From Bacillota bacterium (lineage in GTDB: Bacteria > Bacillota_A > Clostridia > Lachnospirales > WQUN01): a DNA stretch of 54,762 bases. Each line of letters opens with the position of its first letter. Within the stretch, counting starts at the first letter, position 1. The notes beneath the pieces were generated by a model that did not search any database, was not told the DNA's origin, and was given only the letters and a program-made list of their open reading frames with translations. The stretch is from contig WQTQ01000241.1 of NCBI GenBank assembly GCA_009786175.1, positions 1 through 54,762 of the forward strand, written 5' to 3'. The position numbers and the translations under genes are program-made. This document shows, piece after piece, positions 27,444 to 36,730 of the stretch.

Positions 27444-28481
27444 ATGTCAGAAGCGTACAAACTAGCAGGCGTAAATATTGAAGCGGGGTACGAAGCTGTT
27501 TCCCGTATGAAATCCCACGTGGCAAAAACCGCACGCCTTGGGGTAATGAGCGGCATCGGCGGCTTTGGCGGGCTGTTCGACCTTAGCGCGCTTAACATGA
27601 AGGAACCTGTTTTAGTTTCCGGTACAGATGGCGTTGGCACAAAATTAAAAATGGCGTTTAAATTAAACCGCCACGATACAATTGGAATAGATGCGGTTGC
27701 CATGTGTGTAAATGACATTATTACCCAAGGCGCGGAACCGTTATTTTTTTTGGATTATATCGCCACGGGGGAAATGGACCCTGTACTAATTGAGGATATT
27801 ATTAAAGGTGTAAGCGAAGGCTGTGTACAATCCGGCTGCGCATTAATTGGCGGCGAAACTGCTGAAATGCCCGGTCTTTACCGAGACGGCGAATATGACA
27901 TTGCCGGTTTTGCCGTTGGTGTTGTAGAAAAGCAGAACATTATAACAGGCGCGAATATCATCGAAGGTGATTTTTTGGTGGGTATTGCGTCTTCAGGCTT
28001 GCATAGCAACGGGTTTTCGCTGGTGCGAAAAATTGTGAGAAACTTAGATTTGTATAAGGTATATTTTGGCGATAAGCCTCTTGGGGAAGTACTGCTAACC
28101 CCCACAAGAATTTATGCAAAGTTAATACTGGCCGCCATGAAGGAAATTAAAATAAAGGGCATGGCGCATATTACCGGCGGCGGTTTAATGGAAAATATCC
28201 CGCGGATGCTGCCGGAAGGCCTTGGGGCGGAAGTGTATACCGATGCATGGGATGTGCCGGAAGTTTTTGAGTTTCTGCAGCAAGAAGGCCGCATAGACAA
28301 AGATGAAATGTACAATATTTTTAACATGGGCGTAGGTATGGTTTTGGCGGTTTCTGATCAGGACGTATCTAGTGTGTTTAGTGCTTTTAAGAAGCAGGGT
28401 GAAATAGTATTTCCGATTGGCAACGTTGTACGCAAGCAAGGGAAAAATAGTTTTTACTTGAATAGGATGAAAATGAGATAA
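27444..28481 (+). CDS. purM: phosphoribosylformylglycinamidine cyclo-ligase (AIR synthetase)
   Basis: 345 aa. PurM signatures: [11 protein letters not shown], an [13 protein letters not shown] segment, [11 protein letters not shown] and [17 protein letters not shown], plus [15 protein letters not shown]. It converts FGAM to AIR in purine synthesis. The start ATG 27444 follows AGGAGGG (27429-27435); the GTG at 27435 overlaps the SD itself. It lies between pyrF and purH. Confidence 0.96.
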   Translation: MSEAYKLAGVNIEAGYEAVSRMKSHVAKTARLGVMSGIGGFGGLFDLSALNMKEPVLVSGTDGVGTKLKMAFKLNRHDTIGIDAVAMCVNDIITQGAEPLFFLDYIATGEMDPVLIEDIIKGVSEGCVQSGCALIGGETAEMPGLYRDGEYDIAGFAVGVVEKQNIITGANIIEGDFLVGIASSGLHSNGFSLVRKIVRNLDLYKVYFGDKPLGEVLLTPTRIYAKLILAAMKEIKIKGMAHITGGGLMENIPRMLPEGLGAEVYTDAWDVPEVFEFLQQEGRIDKDEMYNIFNMGVGMVLAVSDQDVSSVFSAFKKQGEIVFPIGNVVRKQGKNSFYLNRMKMR

Positions 28482-28501
28482 TAATCCAAGGAGCGATCAA
28501 C

Positions 28502-30043
28502 ATGACAAAAAAACGCGCGCTTTTAAGTGTAAGCGACAAAACCGGTATTCTGGAATTGGCGAAGGCGTTGGACGCGGCCAATTACGAATTGGTGTCAACA
28601 GGGGGTACGGCGGCCCTGCTTACCGAAAATGGCCTTGCCGTTACCGCAATAGAGGATGTAACCGGTTTCCCGGAATGTATGGACGGGCGGCTCAAAACCC
28701 TTCACCCGGGGATATTCGGCGGGCTTCTTGCGGTGCGGGACAACAGGGAACACCTTCGTACAATGGAAGAACAAAACATAGGCCCAATCGATATTATCGT
28801 AGTAAACCTATACCCTTTCAGGAAGACGGCAGAAGACCCGGCGCACACATTGGCAGGTGCCATCGAGCAAATAGACATTGGCGGGCCGTCTATGATACGT
28901 GCCGCTGCAAAAAATCACAAATATGTGGCGGTTGTTACCAACCCGGCGGAATATACAGAGTTGATGCAGCGGGCAGCCGATAATACATTGGACGATGAAT
29001 ACCGCTTCCGTTTGGCAGCGCAGGCGTTTGGCTATACGGCGGCGTACGACGCGTATATAGCGGAATATTTACGTCAAGTTGTCGCGCCGGACACATTCCC
29101 GGAGACATTGACGGTTACATTCGACAAGCACGATACTCCAATCCGCTATGGTGAAAATTCTCATCAGCAGGCGGCATATTACACATGGCCGCAGCAAAAA
29201 TATAACGGTATAGAATCTGCAAAATTACTGCATGGCAAGCCATTGGGCTTTAACAATGTGGCAGACGCCCATGCCGCACTGGCACTGGCAAAGGAATTTG
29301 AAACCGAAGCGGTATGTGTCGCTGTTAAACATGCAACACCTTGTGGTGTAGCCATTGGCGAAACGGTTTTACATGCCTACACCGCTGCGCATGACTGTGA
29401 CCCGCAATCCATTTTTGGCGGCATAGTATGCGTAAACCGTGAACTGGACGAAGAAACTGCCCGCGAAATGAGTAAAGTTTTGTTGCACATAATAATTGCG
29501 CCATCATTTACCCCTGAGGCGTTAAAAGTGCTAACGAAGAAAAAGAATTTGCAGCTTTTGGCGTTGCCAAATATGATGGAAAAACCGCATCAAATTTGGG
29601 AATGCAAAAGTGTAGGCGGCGGCTTACTGGTGCAAAATTCCGATTCAAACGACATTGCCGCAGAAGCACACACCGTAGTGACGGAAAACGCACCTAAGAA
29701 AACAAGTGACTTAATTTTTGCCATGAAAGTGGCGAAGTATGTTAAATCCAACGCCATTGTAGTTGCCAAAAATGGCTGCACCTTGGGTATTGGCGGCGGG
29801 GAAGTTAGCCGTGTTTGGGCGGCGGAAGCTGCCATAACAAGGGCAGGGGAGGCGGCAAAAGGTGCCGTACTTGCATCTGACGCAATGTTCCCGTTCCCGG
29901 ATGTTGTTGAGTTGTGTGCTGCTAGTGGCATTACAGAAATAATACAGCCCGGAGGGTCTGTTAACGACCGGCTTTCCATAGACGCAGCAAACAAACACGG
30001 CATTGCCATGGTGTTTACAGGCGTACGGCATTTTAAACACTAA
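28502..30043 (+). CDS. purH: bifunctional AICAR formyltransferase / IMP cyclohydrolase
   Basis: 513 aa, the normal PurH length. The N-terminal MGS-like IMP cyclohydrolase domain (~1-140; begins RALLSVSDKTGI, contains LKTLHPGIFGGLL) is followed by the AICAR transformylase domain. The transformylase Lys-His is present as VKHATPCGVA (canonical Asn replaced by Thr), and the RYGENPHQ motif reads RYGENSHQ. It catalyses the last two steps of IMP synthesis. RBS CAAGGAG. It ends before copy 2 of the palindromic terminator. Confidence 0.96.
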   Translation: MTKKRALLSVSDKTGILELAKALDAANYELVSTGGTAALLTENGLAVTAIEDVTGFPECMDGRLKTLHPGIFGGLLAVRDNREHLRTMEEQNIGPIDIIVVNLYPFRKTAEDPAHTLAGAIEQIDIGGPSMIRAAAKNHKYVAVVTNPAEYTELMQRAADNTLDDEYRFRLAAQAFGYTAAYDAYIAEYLRQVVAPDTFPETLTVTFDKHDTPIRYGENSHQQAAYYTWPQQKYNGIESAKLLHGKPLGFNNVADAHAALALAKEFETEAVCVAVKHATPCGVAIGETVLHAYTAAHDCDPQSIFGGIVCVNRELDEETAREMSKVLLHIIIAPSFTPEALKVLTKKKNLQLLALPNMMEKPHQIWECKSVGGGLLVQNSDSNDIAAEAHTVVTENAPKKTSDLIFAMKVAKYVKSNAIVVAKNGCTLGIGGGEVSRVWAAEAAITRAGEAAKGAVLASDAMFPFPDVVELCAASGITEIIQPGGSVNDRLSIDAANKHGIAMVFTGVRHFKH

Positions 30044-30066
30044 AATTTTACCTTTCGCCAAATAAA

Positions 30067-30107
30067 GTATCCCCTGATATCACATTGGATGTGATATCAG
30101 GGGGTAC
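30067..30107. terminator. bidirectional terminator, dispersed palindrome copy 2 (long form)
   Basis: The palindrome has a 19-bp stem (30067-30085 with 30089-30107, one G-U pair) and a TGG loop. It keeps the CCCCTGATATCA core but inserts extra paired bases at the centre. It lies between the convergent purH and the secreted-protein gene. A T-rich stretch (GGTTTTGTTATTT) follows on the plus side. Confidence 0.8.
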
Positions 30108-30136
30108 GGTTTTGTTATTTACCCGTAAATTGCGTT

Positions 30137-30907
30137 TTAGTTCCTTACTACCGAGAAGTAGCTAATATTAGTACCATTACCCCTTATGTCGAAGATAAGA
30201 GTATAGCCGCCGCCAATATCAATTGAGCCGCTTTGATTCATATTATTAGCGGTGGTGCTGAGTGTAAATACATTTCCTTCGAAAGTCAATGTAAGTACGT
30301 TACCTGTGAGGCTAAGTCCGGCAGTTATGTCAGCATGCTCAATTCTTCCCAAAAGTGCGCCTCTGGTTTCCAAATCATATATTGCATCCAAAATAGCGTC
30401 AGCTTTCGCATTAATTTCTTCTTGGGTTGCATTGACTCTGTACGGGTTAGCATAATAGATATTCCATCCGGCGATGAATGCGTAGTCAAGTACATACAAG
30501 CTGTTTACTGTGTATCTGTCGCGGTATATTTCATTCCACCGTTGGATAGCGTAACTTAAACGGCTCCAATCTAATTCTACAACCGCATCCGGTGTCCAAA
30601 CATACTGTACCGTACCTTGGGCAAAAGGCCCAAATGTTACAGGTCCTACTGCAACATCAGTACGGGCATCGAACAGTATATCTCCGGATTGACTATGCCT
30701 AAGCTCTAACTGGCCAAGAGCGGCATCTTCGGATATGGTTAGGGTGAATGATGGGACGTTGTAGTCATCGCTTGTAACCACAACAACAACTCCGTCTGCT
30801 ATGGTGAATACTCGGTTACCGTTTCCTATACCGGTCCATGCCATTACAGGAATCGCGAGCGCAAATACCATAACAAGGGTAAGTGCAAGTGTTAGAAATT
30901 TTTTCAT
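30137..30907 (-). CDS. secreted protein of unknown function
   Basis: 256 aa. It has a clear signal peptide (MKKFLTLALTLVMVFALAIP, cleavage after PVMA). The mature part starts beta-rich, has a helical middle (~125-185) with NATQEEINAKADAILDAIYDLE, reminiscent of FIVAR-like segments, and ends with beta strands (YTLIFDIRGNGTN). No catalytic motif is seen. RBS TAGGAGG 6 nt before ATG. A small hairpin GCCTTT/AAAGGC sits about 25 nt upstream of the start in the leader. It is divergent from another secreted protein gene with a similar signal peptide. Confidence 0.8.
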   Translation of the reverse strand: MKKFLTLALTLVMVFALAIPVMAWTGIGNGNRVFTIADGVVVVVTSDDYNVPSFTLTISEDAALGQLELRHSQSGDILFDARTDVAVGPVTFGPFAQGTVQYVWTPDAVVELDWSRLSYAIQRWNEIYRDRYTVNSLYVLDYAFIAGWNIYYANPYRVNATQEEINAKADAILDAIYDLETRGALLGRIEHADITAGLSLTGNVLTLTFEGNVFTLSTTANNMNQSGSIDIGGGYTLIFDIRGNGTNISYFSVVRN

Positions 30908-31117
30908 GTCTACCTCCTATTTGTTTGCCTTTTTGATAAAGGCTCTCCCCCCTTTTCCCCATTACTTTCTTACAGGCCGGGTAAATAACAAAGACTTTAA
31001 GTGTCTATGCAAAAATACAAATTACTTAAGCATAGAACCTTCTATATGTTACATCATTTGTTTTATTTTTACAAGCATAAAATGTTTTAAATTTCTCATT
31101 TTTACTACAAATTAGCA

Positions 31118-31172
31118 AAATAACGGCAAAATCACAGTAAAATCACGGCAAAATCACGGCAAATCACAAAAA
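31118..31172. repeat. tandem 11-bp direct repeats with phased A-tracts
   Basis: Four consecutive 11-bp units (31118, 31129, 31140, 31151) of the form AAAATCACGGC, two of them exact, followed by a fifth degenerate unit AAATCACAAAA at 31162. A-tracts recur every 11 bp, close to the DNA helical repeat, which would bend the DNA. The array ends ~18 bp upstream of the promoter of the 31294 gene and lies between two divergent secreted-protein genes. It may be an activator binding array or a bent UP-like element. Confidence 0.8.
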
Positions 31173-31189
31173 TTTTTTACATTTTGTAT

Positions 31190-31218
31190 TGCAAATAGGT
31201 AATCTTTATGTAATAATT
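31190..31218 (+). promoter_or_regulatory. promoter region of the 31294 gene
   Basis: TTGCAA (31190-31195) with TAATAA/AATAAT at 31212-31218 (16-17 bp). TTTATGT directly precedes the -10, the same heptamer at the same place as in the two giant-gene promoters, though the CATAAA half-site is missing. An alternative is TTGTAT (31185) with TATGTA (31208). Confidence 0.45.
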
Positions 31219-31293
31219 TAGTTGGATAGATATTGAGGGAGTTTGTACAGTTAGGAGTAAGATGCTTACTGCCTAAAAAGGAGGAAGTTGCAA

Positions 31294-32130
31294 ATGAGAA
31301 AAATGGTTTCATTAATTACCGCGTTAGTTCTGGTTTTAGCAATGACAACAGCTGTTGCAGCCAGTGATTTTTCATCCCACCCAAATCAAAACCCGGGTGT
31401 GCCTTCTTATACTTTTGACGAGATAACAATTTGTATTGGTCATAGGGCCAATGAGGGTCAATGGCTAAGGGCACAAAAAGACGGATATCCAAATGAGTAC
31501 ATTCGTATTGCCACTGGTACTCATGACGTTACAATTTACGTTTTCGGTCGTGAATTGCTTGTTCGTGTACACGGTAACTCATTGAGGTGGGTACGTTGTG
31601 CTGTAGACCCCGGAAACGTTGATCCACTGGTTCGTGTACGTAGCATAAGAGTAGTTATCAGCGAAACAGAAGTTAGTGAACTGATAGCCGCGAATGCAGA
31701 CGTTCGTCTTTACCAAGTTAACCGCAACCATCCGGGTCCGGTTCCTTTGTATTTGTTTGGCGACAACAATGGTAATGTAAATTTTGCGCGTGTTACAGGC
31801 AGCTTAACAGTTGAAACAACAACCACAATTGCTTATCGGTATATACATTTCTATTCTGACGGAAGCAGAGTTAAAGGCCCAATAAACATATGCGAAACCA
31901 TAACAGAAAATGTTACCACTGTTGATTCAGGTTTTGTACAATATGACGCGGGTTCAAGTTCTTTCACCATTGAAGCCGGCGATTTACTTTTAAACCTTGA
32001 TGTTAGAGGTAATACCAACCTGTTGGATACCAGCACTGTTACTTATGTAGGCACGGCTAATGTTCCTGCTTGTTTCGACCTTACAGTAAACAGTTCATGG
32101 TACAGGGTTATGAGTGGCGATCAAGGTTAA
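31294..32130 (+). CDS. secreted protein of unknown function
   Basis: 278 aa from ATG 31294, 9 nt after AAAGGAGG (31278-31284). Signal peptide MRKMVSLITALVLVLAMTTA with cleavage near AVAAS. The mature protein is beta-rich, with a repeated RVR/RSIRV pattern, a YLFGDNNGN turn and LLLNLDVRGNTN near the end, echoing the FDIRGNGTN ending of the divergent neighbour. No known domain is recognised. It is probably a secreted or surface matrix-type protein. Its upstream region is unusually elaborate (phased repeats). Confidence 0.8.
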   Translation: MRKMVSLITALVLVLAMTTAVAASDFSSHPNQNPGVPSYTFDEITICIGHRANEGQWLRAQKDGYPNEYIRIATGTHDVTIYVFGRELLVRVHGNSLRWVRCAVDPGNVDPLVRVRSIRVVISETEVSELIAANADVRLYQVNRNHPGPVPLYLFGDNNGNVNFARVTGSLTVETTTTIAYRYIHFYSDGSRVKGPINICETITENVTTVDSGFVQYDAGSSSFTIEAGDLLLNLDVRGNTNLLDTSTVTYVGTANVPACFDLTVNSSWYRVMSGDQG

Positions 32131-32201
32131 AAGGCCGCATAATCATACAGCAACAGTAATAAAATAGATTTTTGTCCAACCTCAATAAATATCCAAAAAT
32201 T

Positions 32202-32227
32202 AGCCCATCAAAAAGATGGGCTTTTTT
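32202..32227 (+). terminator. intrinsic terminator before parA
   Basis: Perfect 8-bp stem AGCCCATC/GATGGGCT with an AAAAA loop, then TTTTT. Confidence 0.85.
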
Positions 32228-32236
32228 AAAACAAAG

Positions 32237-32245
32237 TGATATAAT
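32237..32245 (+). promoter_or_regulatory. extended -10 promoter of parAB
   Basis: TGATATAAT: a perfect TATAAT preceded by the TGn extension, without a good -35 (that position falls in the terminator stem). It lies 45 bp upstream of the parA ATG. Confidence 0.55.
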
Positions 32246-32289
32246 AGAAATGTGTAAGGAAATGTCCTCATTAATAAGGAGAGTGTTTC

Positions 32290-33090
32290 ATGAAAAGGGT
32301 AATTGCTGTAGCTAATCAAAAAGGCGGTGTGGGTAAAACTACAACCAATGTAAATCTGGCAACCTGTCTGGCGGAAGCCGGTAAGCGTGTACTTGTGGCG
32401 GATATGGACCCGCAAGGTAATACTACAAGCGGTTTTGGGGTGGACAAATATAAAGTAGAAAATTCTATATATTCATTATTATTGGGCGAAGCGTATCTGG
32501 AGCAAGTCGCGCTTAATGTCGGCATCGAAGGGCTGCAGCTTCTTCCTGCAAATATAGAATTAAGCGGCGCGGAAATTGAACTTATCGACCAGCCTCAGCG
32601 GGAATACAAACTTAGGGATATTTTTAGTCATGCCAAATATTTGTATGACTACATACTGATAGACTGTCCGCCATCCCTTAATTTGCTTACACTGAATGCC
32701 CTTTGCGCGGCAGATTCTGTTCTTGTGCCCATACAATGCGAATATTATGCTTTAGAAGGTTTGACACAGTTAATGCATACAATTGAGTTAGTACAGCGCA
32801 AACTAAACCCAAGACTAAAAATTGAAGGTTTGGTGTTTACTATGTATGATGTGCGCACAAACTTAAGCGCGCAGGTAGTTGAAGAGGTGCGGGCTCATTC
32901 GTCTGCGTATACTTATGATACAATTATCCCGCGTAATGTGCGTTTAAGTGAAGCACCAAGCCATGGGCTGCCAATTACGATGTACGCGCCCAACTCTAAA
33001 GGTGCGGAAGCATATATGAACTTAGCGCGGGAAATTATGCGAAAACAAGGCGTAACAAAGTTCGGAGCGATAGAGGAGCGAAAACTATGA
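32290..33090 (+). CDS. parA: chromosome partitioning ATPase ParA/Soj
   Basis: 266 aa. The deviant Walker A ANQKGGVGKTTT lies near residues 8-19, with ADMDPQGN (switch I) and IDCPPSLN (Walker B/switch II). It works with ParB in origin segregation and, in Firmicutes, regulation of DnaA. RBS TAAGGAGAG. It overlaps parB by 4 bases (ATGA). Confidence 0.95.
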   Translation: MKRVIAVANQKGGVGKTTTNVNLATCLAEAGKRVLVADMDPQGNTTSGFGVDKYKVENSIYSLLLGEAYLEQVALNVGIEGLQLLPANIELSGAEIELIDQPQREYKLRDIFSHAKYLYDYILIDCPPSLNLLTLNALCAADSVLVPIQCEYYALEGLTQLMHTIELVQRKLNPRLKIEGLVFTMYDVRTNLSAQVVEEVRAHSSAYTYDTIIPRNVRLSEAPSHGLPITMYAPNSKGAEAYMNLAREIMRKQGVTKFGAIEERKL

Positions 33091-34049
33091 AGAAAAAAGG
33101 ACTTGGAAGAGGGCTGAACGCCTTGCTGGACGGAGCGGCAGCGGCAGAAGAGGCCAAAACTCCCATAGAAAGTAAGCAGCTGACGTTAGCGGACGACCCG
33201 GCCGCAAAGCAGGTCGCTCCCGCCGGTTTTTTTATGGTTGATATCCGTAAAGTTGAGCCAAACCCAACCCAGCCACGCCAATATTTTGATGAAGACGCCC
33301 TTCGGGAACTGGCAGAATCTATGAAAACCCTTGGCATAATTCAACCGCTTTTGGTTAATGACAATGGCGGGCATTACACAATTATTGCCGGGGAACGCCG
33401 TTACCGTGCGGCGCGGATGGCACAACTTACAGAAGTTCCGGTTATTGTTAAAGAGTATACGGAAATGGAAATTTTACAGGCCGCAATTATTGAGAATATC
33501 CAGCGGCAAGATTTGACTACCATTGAAGAGGCAACCGGCTATAAACGCTTAATGGACGAGTTTTTCTTTTCCGCAGACGACATTGCAACAAAGCTTGGTA
33601 AGAATAAGCATTCCGTAATTAGCGCGCTGCATTTGCTGGAACTTACACCCCGCGCCCAGGAACTTGCCGCGGAAGGTAAGCTTACAGCCAGTCATGCAAA
33701 AGTACTGTTGGGCGTAGAAGATCCGGAGCTGCAGGCCGCATGTGCGGAAAAAATTGTTGAAGAGGGCTTAAGTGTACGCGCCGCGGAAGCTATGGTGTCT
33801 GTAGAGCTAAAGGCAGCCGCCAAACTGGCAGCGGAAGAGCAGGAAGGCGCGGAAGACGGTGCGGGCGCAGCACACACGGAAGAAAACACGGCATACGCAT
33901 ATCGCCGTGCAGAGTTTGAGATGAAGCGCGTACTTGGGTCACAAGTTCAGATTCGCCCCGGCAAAAAGGTAAGCAAAATAGAAATAGAGTATTATTCCAC
34001 CGAGGATTTAGACAGGATTTTAGCTATATTTAGGAAAGTACAGCAGTAA
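33087..34049 (+). CDS. parB: chromosome partitioning protein ParB/Spo0J
   Basis: 320 aa. N-terminal KKGLGRGLNALL; PNPTQPRQYFDE; the CTPase/ParB box GERRYRAARMA; an ENIQRQDLTTIEEATGYKRL helix; the HTH around DIATKLGKNKHSVISALHLL; and a C-terminal dimerisation region after an acidic Ala/Glu linker. It binds parS and loads SMC. No parS site is evident in this window. It is coupled to parA and ends at a hairpin terminator. Confidence 0.95.
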   Translation: MKKKGLGRGLNALLDGAAAAEEAKTPIESKQLTLADDPAAKQVAPAGFFMVDIRKVEPNPTQPRQYFDEDALRELAESMKTLGIIQPLLVNDNGGHYTIIAGERRYRAARMAQLTEVPVIVKEYTEMEILQAAIIENIQRQDLTTIEEATGYKRLMDEFFFSADDIATKLGKNKHSVISALHLLELTPRAQELAAEGKLTASHAKVLLGVEDPELQAACAEKIVEEGLSVRAAEAMVSVELKAAAKLAAEEQEGAEDGAGAAHTEENTAYAYRRAEFEMKRVLGSQVQIRPGKKVSKIEIEYYSTEDLDRILAIFRKVQQ

Positions 34050-34060
34050 AGAGCATAAAG

Positions 34061-34085
34061 AAAGAGCCCTTATCCGGCTCTTTTT
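34061..34085. terminator. terminator between parB and the convergent TraB-like gene
   Basis: AAAGAGCC (34061-34068) pairs with GGCTCTTT (34076-34083), with a 7-nt loop and a T-run on the plus side. The flanking A-run also makes it plausible for the minus-strand operon. Confidence 0.8.
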
Positions 34086-34091
34086 CTATGC

Positions 34092-35456
34092 CTAATACAA
34101 CGGCGTAACTTCAATTCCCATCAGCCGCAGCTGTTCGATTGTACTGGTAAACTCCGGCCCGGCTATGTGGCGGATAAGGTGGGACTTACCTACGGTTACA
34201 AAAAGTACGATAGGTTCATCCGCTTCTTCCATAATGCGCACAATTTCATTTGCGAAAAGTGTGGAACGGTAGTTTAGCGCAATTTCTCTAATATATCGCT
34301 CATAAACGGTTTCTGTGGCAAGGCTAAAATTAGGATGATGTACGCGCATAAGGCCTTCCGCATCGTTATTTGCATAGTAATTTATAAGCATACTAATATC
34401 AATTTCGTTTTCAAGCCGGGTGCGGGTTTCCTCCAATGATGAAAATGACTGTACAATGTATTCCATTATTTCCTGAGGCGGCGCAAGGAATACCCTGTGC
34501 TGCTCTTCAAAATCCATAAGCCCAAGAGTGGGAAGCCTATTTTGACGCGCGAATGACCATATATACCCGTCTACGGTGGTTCCGCTTAATGTTTGAGGTG
34601 CCAAGTTTTCAAGTGAAGCCTCCAGCATTTGTGTTAATGAAAACACCATGTACGCAGGGTTAGTAGTGTATGCGCGCTCCGGAATATTTCGGCCAAAAAC
34701 AGCGGCCCAACTTTCGAGTGTATACATATAATGCTCGTATAAATTTTCGCATAAAATATCACTTATGGTTTGTCCTTGGGGCAAACGGGCAATATTGTTG
34801 CGTATTTGGTTAATTTGTGCATTAGTTAACGAAAGGTCAACTTCAAAGGCAAATACATCTGCGCGGCGCATAGCGTCCTCTACAACGTTTGCCAGTGGAA
34901 ACCAGTCGTCCATTCCCCCGTGCAGCGAGCCGAAAATGTAGGCAACACTGCCGGCGTGTTGTATGCGGTGTATGCCGCCGTGTATACCCGGGCTTGTAAC
35001 AGGAGGAGTAAGTGTCAGCTGTGGTGCAGCGACGGGTGAACTAACGACGGCGGTGTTTATTGCTGCGTCCCAGTTAAGCCGGTAGCCCAAACTCTCCAGC
35101 GGCAAACGCAAAGGCACCAAAATTCTCCCGGAAATATTTTTAGCGGGAACATCCAAATCGTGCCTTACCCCGTTGGTAGTAAAAGAAGAACTTCCTATGG
35201 TAATGCGTATCCGGTCACTGTCCCGGGTAATAACCGCTGTTTCTGTTTCTGCTTCCCACTGTACGACAAAGCCCATAGCTTCAAATACAAAGCGGACAGG
35301 TACCAAGGTGCGGCCTTCTACCAAAATCGGGCCTTGGTCCGGGAAGGTAATTGGTTGACCGTCTACAGTTACAGCAATATCTTCGGCATATACGTTGACG
35401 GCAAAGACAAGTATGGCGATTAATGCCGTTACAATTGTCAATAATTTTTTTCTCAT
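34092..35456 (-). CDS. secreted CuAO_N1-type and TraB/GumN-family protein
   Basis: 454 aa. A signal peptide (ends VNVYA) is followed by two copper-amine-oxidase-N-like repeats (~25-145) with GRTLVPVRFVFEAMG and GRILVPLRLPLESLG. A Pro/Thr linker leads to a TraB/PrgY/GumN domain (~165-454), with YIFGSLHGG near its start (G-x-x-H motif) and VTVGKSHLIRH near its end. TraB/GumN proteins are proposed metalloprotease-like enzymes (Tiki relatives). The N-terminal repeats are thought to bind cell wall or to be structural. The ATG overlaps the MFS gene by 4 bases, so it is the last gene of the ileS operon. Confidence 0.82.
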   Translation of the reverse strand: MRKKLLTIVTALIAILVFAVNVYAEDIAVTVDGQPITFPDQGPILVEGRTLVPVRFVFEAMGFVVQWEAETETAVITRDSDRIRITIGSSSFTTNGVRHDLDVPAKNISGRILVPLRLPLESLGYRLNWDAAINTAVVSSPVAAPQLTLTPPVTSPGIHGGIHRIQHAGSVAYIFGSLHGGMDDWFPLANVVEDAMRRADVFAFEVDLSLTNAQINQIRNNIARLPQGQTISDILCENLYEHYMYTLESWAAVFGRNIPERAYTTNPAYMVFSLTQMLEASLENLAPQTLSGTTVDGYIWSFARQNRLPTLGLMDFEEQHRVFLAPPQEIMEYIVQSFSSLEETRTRLENEIDISMLINYYANNDAEGLMRVHHPNFSLATETVYERYIREIALNYRSTLFANEIVRIMEEADEPIVLFVTVGKSHLIRHIAGPEFTSTIEQLRLMGIEVTPLY

Positions 35457-36730
35457 TGTGTTACCCCTTGCCTATTTACTTTGTGACTAACAAAAACAAA
35501 CAGCGTACCCCCAATGCGTAAAAACGCGACAGTAACCATCGCAGCTGTAAGGCCCAGCCGGTTTAACAGGAAAATTGCAAAAATAGGTGCGGCGAACAGA
35601 CTGATGTTCGTAATTGTGTTGAAAAATGCAAGATATGTCATCCTGTTTTCGTCCGGGGCGGCTTCCAGCAGGCCGTTTAACAATGCCATGTTAATACCTA
35701 TTGCGGAAAACCCAGTAAACGCGCTGAAAACTGCCATTACCTGCACATTGGGTATAAGCGGGAAAATGAACATATTAACTGTAATGAATATGGCAGAGAC
35801 AATAAAAACCCTGTTATTGCCGTGTTTGTACAGCAGCTTTTGCCAAAATGCCCCGGAAACAAACGCCGCCAAACCGGAAAGCAGTGCAAATATTGCGAAC
35901 CACATTTCTGTCGCTTGTAAGGTCATTACCTGGTAAATACTGTTTAGCGGCCAACCCGCTTGCCAGGTAAATGCAAAACAAATGGTTGGGATTACAAACC
36001 TTCTGAATTTTTTGTCCTTTAAGATGCCTTTGATAATTACCATGCCGTTGGGCTTTGTATCCACAGCTTGCTCGTTGCGTAAATACTCCGGTACTTGCAA
36101 ACGGTTAAATGTAATTACCTCGATGATACCCAGCAAAAACGCACCGATGAAAAATATCTGGTACAAAAGCATCCGCTGTTCGTCTGTGTTGGGTATAAAT
36201 GTAATTGCAAGCCCCGCAGAAATTGTAACAAAGGGAATCATAGCCTGGCCAAACTTGGTGCGCATGGCTATTGCCTGGCCGCGCATTTGTCCGCTAAAAA
36301 CCGTACCCAAGAAATTTTGTAAGGATGTTTGGGAAAGGGAATCCGGACAGTTCATAATTGCCACAAGTATTACAAAAAGCAAGGGGCGTATTGCAGGGGG
36401 CAGTGCAGGGATAAACGCGATACACAAAAGCACGGCGCGGCTTAACAATATAAACGCCGCTGTCGCTCTTTTTTGGTTTGTAAACCGTCTGAAAAGAATT
36501 GCCCCGGGCAGCAGCACAATGGCGGCTACAAGCCCGGGCAAGGAACTTAACATAGCAATTTCAAATTCTGTACCGCCCAAACGCTCTAAAAATACTACGG
36601 CAAATGGACGCCACAAATGGTTTACCATGTCAAACAGAAGCCCGTACATGATAAATATCCAAACATTTGTGCCGCGTATCTGACGCATTTCATTTAGGAA
36701 CGAACCGAACCCGGCAGTTAGCTTATTCAC
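35453..36730 (-). CDS. MFS transporter
   Basis: 425 aa with about 12 hydrophobic segments. It has the loop-type PGAILFRRFTNQKRAT after TM3, corresponding to the MFS motif A position, and a second-half GAFWQKLLYKHGNNR. It is an integral membrane protein; the substrate is not readable. The start is GTG at 36730, overlapping the TGA of ileS by 4 bases, and it in turn overlaps the TraB-like gene, so all three should be made from one transcript. Confidence 0.82.
   Translation of the reverse strand: MNKLTAGFGSFLNEMRQIRGTNVWIFIMYGLLFDMVNHLWRPFAVVFLERLGGTEFEIAMLSSLPGLVAAIVLLPGAILFRRFTNQKRATAAFILLSRAVLLCIAFIPALPPAIRPLLFVILVAIMNCPDSLSQTSLQNFLGTVFSGQMRGQAIAMRTKFGQAMIPFVTISAGLAITFIPNTDEQRMLLYQIFFIGAFLLGIIEVITFNRLQVPEYLRNEQAVDTKPNGMVIIKGILKDKKFRRFVIPTICFAFTWQAGWPLNSIYQVMTLQATEMWFAIFALLSGLAAFVSGAFWQKLLYKHGNNRVFIVSAIFITVNMFIFPLIPNVQVMAVFSAFTGFSAIGINMALLNGLLEAAPDENRMTYLAFFNTITNISLFAAPIFAIFLLNRLGLTAAMVTVAFLRIGGTLFVFVSHKVNRQGVTQ

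Noticed and set aside
31118..31172. CRISPR-like array
   Set aside because: The units are only 11 bp, directly abutting with no spacers, and no cas genes are present.
32283..32298. parS-like sequence at the parA start (TGTTTCATGAAA)
   Set aside because: It lacks the central CG and the full 16-bp symmetry of parS and coincides with the RBS-start region.
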